A stretch of DNA of 9,599 bases from Bacillota bacterium (lineage in GTDB: Bacteria > Bacillota > UBA4882 > UBA10575). The stretch is from assembly GCA_012512605.1 (NCBI GenBank), contig JAAZDX010000184.1:1-9599 (forward strand), read 5' to 3'. A program made the translations under genes and the position numbers. The notes under the pieces are model-generated. The model had not been told where the DNA came from and did not search any database. It was given only the letters and a program-made list of their open reading frames with translations. Below, piece by piece: positions 6,437 to 9,599 of this stretch; the first letter of the stretch is position 1, and each line of letters opens with the position of its first letter.

Positions 6437-7690
6437 TTATTCCTCGATTCCCATTTTTTGGTTACGCTGCGCTAAGATTTCAAAGGGGAGCCCCCGGATC
6501 TTGGCGGCATTGGCACACCACCGCTGGTCAAAACCGGCGGCTTTGATCGACCGGATTTCCGGGGAGAACAGGGAGCTGGTCGGGTTGTCCCGTTCGGTAA
6601 TGATCATATTTCCTTTGTATAGTTTAACCTTGGTGGTACCATTCACCATCTTTTGGCTTTCGGCGATGAAAGCGTCCAGGTTCTTTTTGAGCGGGTGGAA
6701 CCATGCCCCGTGGTAGACCAGATAAGCCCATTTGGCGTCGACGATCTTTTTGAACTGCCGTTCGTCTTTGGTTAAGCAGGCTCCTTCCAGATCTTGTTTT
6801 ACCTTTAAGATTACGTGAGCGGCGGGGGCTTCGTAGATCTCCCGGCTTTTTAGGTCCATGATCCCGTCTTCAAAAATGTCGATCAAACCGATTCCGTTGC
6901 GGCCGGCGATGGTGTTCAGGCGGGGAATCAATTCCCCCAGTTTCATTGGTTGCCCGTTTAACGCCACCGGTATGCCCGCCTCAAAGGTGAGTGTGACGAA
7001 TTCCGGCTGGTCGGGGGCTTTTTCCGGCGGGGTCAGCCACATCCAGATGTGATCGGGGATCGGTTGGTTCAGGTCAACAGCGCCGGAAGCAATCGACCGG
7101 CACCACATGGTTTTATCATCACCGCCGACGATGAATTCTTCCACGGGCACGCCCCAGTGTTCACAGAGCATCAACTCTTCTTGCCTGGTGAGATCGAAAT
7201 CGCGGACGGGCGCTAAAATCTCAAGCTTTGGGGCGAACATCTTAAAAACGTTATGCATACGGTACTGGTCATTGCCCCGCCCAGTCGAACCTTCGAGGAT
7301 ACTGTCACACTCCAACTCCAGTGCTTTCTTGGCCACCAGCTTGCCGATGAGCTGGCGGGTCATGGAGGTGGAAACCGGATAGCCATTATAGTCGGAGTTA
7401 GCTTGGATCGCTTTTCTGAGCCAGACTTCGGTAAATTCCTCTTTGGCGTCGATTAGAATCGGGTCGATCTTTAGCTTTTTTGCCCGCTCGATTCCAATTT
7501 GTAACTCTTCGTCACCCTGGCCCACATCGACGTTGATGGCGATGATCTCCTCTGCTTTATAGACCCGGCGCAGTAATTCAATGCCTAAAGTACTGTCAAG
7601 ACCGCCGGAATAGGCGATGGCACACTTTTTTACCCTGGGGATGGGGGTAGACGCAATCTTATTTAAAATATCTTCAATCGAAAGGCTCAT
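6437..7690 (-). CDS. argG: Argininosuccinate synthase
   Basis: This enzyme joins citrulline and aspartate, using ATP, to form argininosuccinate, the penultimate step of arginine synthesis. The 417-residue product has the N-type ATP pyrophosphatase P-loop AYSGGLDST (26-34), where most family members have GGLDT. It also has DVGQG (55-59), GSTGRGNDQ (134-142) and the C-terminal RNGIGLIDIFEDGIMDLKSR-type segment (264-283) that matches the usual GVGRIDIVENR region. About 20 residues precede the point where typical enzymes begin. I start at ATG 7690 because AAGGAG (7704-7699) lies 8 bases before it. The in-frame GTG at 7699 overlaps that ribosome binding site. It is the first gene of the argGH operon, with a strong promoter and possible ARG box directly upstream. 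Divergence in the middle (GGDDKTMWCRSIASGAVD) suggests an uncommon clade, as for its partner argH. Confidence 0.95.
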   Translation of the reverse strand: MSLSIEDILNKIASTPIPRVKKCAIAYSGGLDSTLGIELLRRVYKAEEIIAINVDVGQGDEELQIGIERAKKLKIDPILIDAKEEFTEVWLRKAIQANSDYNGYPVSTSMTRQLIGKLVAKKALELECDSILEGSTGRGNDQYRMHNVFKMFAPKLEILAPVRDFDLTRQEELMLCEHWGVPVEEFIVGGDDKTMWCRSIASGAVDLNQPIPDHIWMWLTPPEKAPDQPEFVTLTFEAGIPVALNGQPMKLGELIPRLNTIAGRNGIGLIDIFEDGIMDLKSREIYEAPAAHVILKVKQDLEGACLTKDERQFKKIVDAKWAYLVYHGAWFHPLKKNLDAFIAESQKMVNGTTKVKLYKGNMIITERDNPTSSLFSPEIRSIKAAGFDQRWCANAAKIRGLPFEILAQRNQKMGIEE

Positions 7691-7698
7691 ACGATCCA

Positions 7699-7704
7699 CT
7701 CCTT
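7699..7704 (-). promoter_or_regulatory. Ribosome binding site that sets the argG start
   Basis: AAGGAG on the - strand lies 8 bases before the ATG at 7690. The upstream in-frame GTG begins inside this site and so cannot use it. Confidence 0.8.
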
Positions 7705-7705
7705 A

Positions 7706-7719
7706 TAAATATTTATGCA
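7706..7719 (-). promoter_or_regulatory. Candidate ArgR operator (ARG box)
   Basis: On the - strand TGCATAAATATTTA matches 12 of 14 positions of the ARG-box core TGAATWWWWATTCA. It lies between the -10 element and the argG ribosome binding site, over the predicted transcription start, where ArgR binding would block transcription. The site is almost all A and T, so a chance match is possible. The embedded 12-bp palindrome ATAAATATTTAT spans 7705-7716. Confidence 0.4.
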
Positions 7720-7720
7720 T

Positions 7721-7749
7721 AATATACCAAAAGCAAAAATACTTGTCAA
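7721..7749 (-). promoter_or_regulatory. Housekeeping sigma promoter of argGH
   Basis: On the - strand TTGACA (7749-7744), a 17-base spacer and TATATT (7726-7721) form a near-consensus promoter. Transcription should start near 7714, leaving a leader of only about 25 bases before argG, which leaves no room for a leader riboswitch or T-box. Confidence 0.82.
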
Positions 7750-7898
7750 GTCCGAAAATGCACGGATAATAGCAAAACTCTTTACCCCAACCGCATATAA
7801 TAATTATAATACTTATACGCATATATATTTGAAAGGCTTATAGCGAGTCCTCGAATCTTTTCCAACGGGAAAGGGATGTAGTTGGATAACTAACAAAA

Positions 7899-7917
7899 AA
7901 CCGCCTTAGCGGCGGTT
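7899..7917 (-). terminator. Rho-independent terminator of the M23 peptidase gene
   Basis: AACCGCC (7899-7905) pairs with GGCGGTT (7911-7917) around a 5-base loop. On the - strand the stem is followed by a T-run (GGTTTTTTG). It lies about 80 bases after the peptidase stop and separates that gene from the argGH promoter in the same direction. Confidence 0.8.
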
Positions 7918-7999
7918 CTTGTGTTTTATTATAATTAATTTCCATGATTAACTTGCGGCCAGGGTTTGGGCCTTGATCTAGAGACAACCGAAAGATAGC

Positions 8000-9169
8000 C
8001 TAGAGATAATTCAAAGGATTCTGGGTCTTGCCGTTTCGGATGACTTCAAAATGGAGATGGGGTCCGGTACTGTTTCCGGTGGAACCGACGGCCCCGATCC
8101 GTTGTCCGACTTTGACCTGTTGTCCGATGCGGACGTTAATGCGGGAAAGATGGGCGTAGCGAGTTCTTAATCCGTTACCGTGGTCGATCAGGATACAGTT
8201 GCCATAGCCTCCGTTCCAACCGGCTTCGATGACACGGCCGTCGGTATAAGCATATACCGCGTTACCATGGTTGGCCGCAATATCAAGGCCGTCGTGGAAA
8301 CGCCTTTGGCCGGTGATGGGGTGGATCCGCCAGCCGTAAGCACTGGAGATTCTTTTCCCCTGTACCACACCGTAGTTTACTCTGCCCCCCCGGGACACGG
8401 TGGTTCTCGTCCCAATCCGGACGACGGCATTGGTCGGTTCTTTCAAGGTGGTTTCCTTGATGGCTTCTAATGTATCTTGATAACCATTGCGTAGTGTAAT
8501 ATGATAGACAACCTCTTTTTCGCCCTCAACCCCTGCTTTGATAATCCGCTTTTCATGGGTGAACATGTTGTTATTTTTTTGGTACTGGATGGCGAAGGGG
8601 ATTGCTTCCACAACCGTGTTTTCCAGTTCAATAAGGACATCGAGGACCGGATTAAAAGGGCTGACGACTATTTTATCGCCAGGATAGATGCGGTGGGGAT
8701 CCACTTCGGGATTTAGGATCTCGAGATCGGCGACGGTAATGTTATGAGTGCGGGCTAAACTCCAGAAGTTGTCCCCTTTTTTGATGGTGATCTCAACCGC
8801 CTCGTCCTCTACGGCATAGATTCTTTCCCGGGCATATTCCATCGGATCCAGTTGATCCTTGCGGACTTCAGTGGGAATCACCTGGACATCTTGGACGAAG
8901 GAGATCCTTTTGATTTCGGCATCGGGATCGACGTTTGACAAAAATTGCCTTTGGTAATCGGCGATCATCTCCTGTAGTGCTTCGTGGTCGGCGATGGTGA
9001 ACCAAACTTCCCCGTCGACAATAAATTGATAGGCCGGCTCTTTTTTCAAGTAGTCGGCCCAGCTGATCAACCCGGGAAAGATGCCGAAAACAAAGATTAC
9101 AACAAGGAAGAAGGCGATAACCCTTTTAAACATTTGCTGTTCACAACCTTTTTGGGAAATTGGCTTCAT
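8000..9169 (-). CDS. Membrane-anchored LysM-G5-M23 peptidoglycan endopeptidase
   Basis: This is a cell-wall metallopeptidase predicted to act outside the membrane on peptidoglycan cross-links. In the 389-residue product an uncleaved-looking signal anchor at about 16-37 is followed by an unassigned segment (40-120). Next come a LysM domain (about 125-170, IKKGDNFWSLARTHNITVAD and PGDKIVV) that binds glycan, and a G5 domain (about 183-254, ending VVRIGT). The C-terminal M23 (lysostaphin-type) domain spans about 268-389. Its zinc ligands His292 and Asp296 (HDGLD) and His373 (HLHF), plus catalytic His340 (YAHLS) and His371, are all present, so it should be active. No clear ribosome binding site precedes ATG 9169. 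ATG 9133, which gives MFKRVIAFFLV, is an alternative start with a weak AAAAAGG 13 bases upstream. It is a single-gene unit. A role in growth or sporulation cannot be told apart. Confidence 0.93.
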   Translation of the reverse strand: MKPISQKGCEQQMFKRVIAFFLVVIFVFGIFPGLISWADYLKKEPAYQFIVDGEVWFTIADHEALQEMIADYQRQFLSNVDPDAEIKRISFVQDVQVIPTEVRKDQLDPMEYARERIYAVEDEAVEITIKKGDNFWSLARTHNITVADLEILNPEVDPHRIYPGDKIVVSPFNPVLDVLIELENTVVEAIPFAIQYQKNNNMFTHEKRIIKAGVEGEKEVVYHITLRNGYQDTLEAIKETTLKEPTNAVVRIGTRTTVSRGGRVNYGVVQGKRISSAYGWRIHPITGQRRFHDGLDIAANHGNAVYAYTDGRVIEAGWNGGYGNCILIDHGNGLRTRYAHLSRINVRIGQQVKVGQRIGAVGSTGNSTGPHLHFEVIRNGKTQNPLNYL

Positions 9170-9334
9170 AAAGTCATCAAACGAGCTAGAAGATGGTTTT
9201 CGAAGTGAAATAAAGATGCCAATACCAATTCTAACACAAAAAGTGCATAAAGTTTAGGGGGGAATTTCTGATATATATGGCGACAAATTTCATTTTAGAA
9301 GTGGTTTGGCGAAAAAAGCCGCAATCGTTGTTTT

Positions 9335-9362
9335 TTGGTACGGAAATAAAGGATTTTATAAA
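9335..9362 (+). promoter_or_regulatory. Candidate promoter of the symporter-like gene
   Basis: TTGGTA (9335-9340), a 16-base spacer and TATAAA (9357-9362) resemble a housekeeping promoter. Transcription would begin near 9370, giving a leader of about 160 bases that contains the inverted repeats at 9384-9437 and 9457-9514. Confidence 0.45.
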
Positions 9363-9383
9363 AAAACAGAGAATAATTATAAC

Positions 9384-9437
9384 TTTAATTATCATCCGTT
9401 CCCACAAAAGGCTGGGCGTTACGGAAGGATAATTAAA
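9384..9437 (+). repeat. Nested inverted repeat in the leader of the symporter-like gene
   Basis: A perfect 10-bp outer pair (9384-9393, TTTAATTATC, with 9428-9437, GATAATTAAA) encloses CCGT/ACGG (9396-9399 with 9421-9424) and CCCA/TGGG (9401-9404 with 9413-9416). RNA could fold into one long hairpin with two internal loops. No U-run follows, so it is not a terminator. It could be a regulatory RNA element or a protein-binding dyad. Confidence 0.4.
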
Positions 9438-9456
9438 TAAATATTGAATAAGGATG

Positions 9457-9514
9457 TAACACCGGTTGGTACCGATGGTGGATAAAATGGTGTTAAAGAA
9501 GATTATAACCGGTG
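9457..9514 (+). repeat. Overlapping alternative inverted repeats next to the symporter ribosome binding site
   Basis: TAACACC (9457-9463) can pair with GGTGTTA (9489-9495), or the overlapping CACCGGTT (9460-9467) can pair with AACCGGTG (9507-9514). The two pairings exclude each other. The second ends 3 bases before the ribosome binding site at 9518-9525, so a switch in translation is conceivable. Confidence 0.35.
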
Positions 9515-9531
9515 AATAAGGAGGAAGACAT

Positions 9532-9599
9532 ATGAGTGGAAGTCAAGGGCAGATTCTCCTGGCGATGGGGTCGTACATGGCGGTGGTGATCGGGATTGG
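9532..9599 (+). CDS. N-terminal fragment of a probable sodium:solute symporter, cut by the window end
   Basis: Only 22 complete codons are visible, giving a short polar start (MSGSQGQ) and then a hydrophobic segment with ILLAMGSYMAVVIGI. The pattern of a helix with a Tyr-Met pair followed by IG resembles the first helix of PutP-type sodium:solute symporters. That assignment rests on a very short stretch, and other transporters could begin similarly. The start is well supported by AAGGAGGA at 9518-9525, 6 bases before the ATG. A leader of about 160 bases with inverted repeats precedes it. Confidence 0.55.
   Translation, partial: MSGSQGQILLAMGSYMAVVIGI

Larger units (their letters stand above)
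7691..7999. other. Intergenic region between the M23 peptidase gene and argG
   Basis: These 309 bases hold the argG ribosome binding site, ARG-box candidate and promoter at the left, and the terminator of the peptidase gene near 7899-7917. Between them is an A/T-rich tract (about 7795-7830) with a repeated CGCATATA (7792-7799 and 7818-7825), and a TCCAAC/GTTGGA inverted repeat (7861-7866 with 7881-7886). No coding sequence is credible here. Confidence 0.5.
9170..9531. other. Divergent intergenic region before the symporter-like gene
   Basis: These 362 bases separate the - strand peptidase gene from the + strand gene at 9532. The right half holds a candidate promoter (9335-9362) and nested inverted repeats described separately. 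The left half (9170-9330) is A/T-rich. I find no convincing promoter for the peptidase gene in it, and no gene. Confidence 0.5.

Noticed and set aside
7796..7810. A second ARG box in the A/T-rich tract upstream of the argGH promoter
   Set aside because: Only about 9 of 14 core positions match, which is expected by chance in such A/T-rich sequence.

Overview
The window looks like a chromosomal segment of a spore-forming member of the Bacillota, probably a clostridial or related lineage, with roughly balanced base composition in the genes. The basis is a CotF-like spore-coat or ferritin-like protein, strong AGGAGG-type ribosome binding sites, a GTG start, rho-independent terminators between transcription units, a sigma-28-like promoter ahead of a chemoreceptor, and the PdxS route to vitamin B6. 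No species can be named from the sequence alone. I see no IS element, CRISPR array, phage gene, rRNA or tRNA.

Layout from left to right: pdxS (27-911, +) is followed by a GC-rich structured stretch, then a palindromic terminator shared with the convergent chemoreceptor gene (1083-2600, -). Divergent from the chemoreceptor are two + strand membrane protein genes: a YdcZ/DUF606 small transporter (2920-3363) and a hemolysin III/TrhA homologue (3606-4256). A long run of - strand units follows. These are a CotF-like four-helix protein (4384-4911), the arginine operon argG-argH (7690 down to 5058) with its own promoter, candidate ARG box and terminator, and an anchored LysM-G5-M23 cell-wall endopeptidase (8000-9169). 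At the right edge a + strand gene starts at 9532 behind a possibly structured leader. Its first 22 residues look like a sodium:solute symporter, but it is cut by the window end.

Most genes are independent single-gene units. The only clear operon is argGH, whose products catalyse the last two steps of arginine synthesis (citrulline plus aspartate to argininosuccinate, then to arginine plus fumarate). Both enzymes look divergent from the textbook Bacillus type. No new multi-gene system is evident. The points most worth a second look are the complete ExxH pair and matching Glu residues in the CotF-like protein, the nested inverted repeats before the symporter gene, the folded region after pdxS, and the divergent argGH pair.
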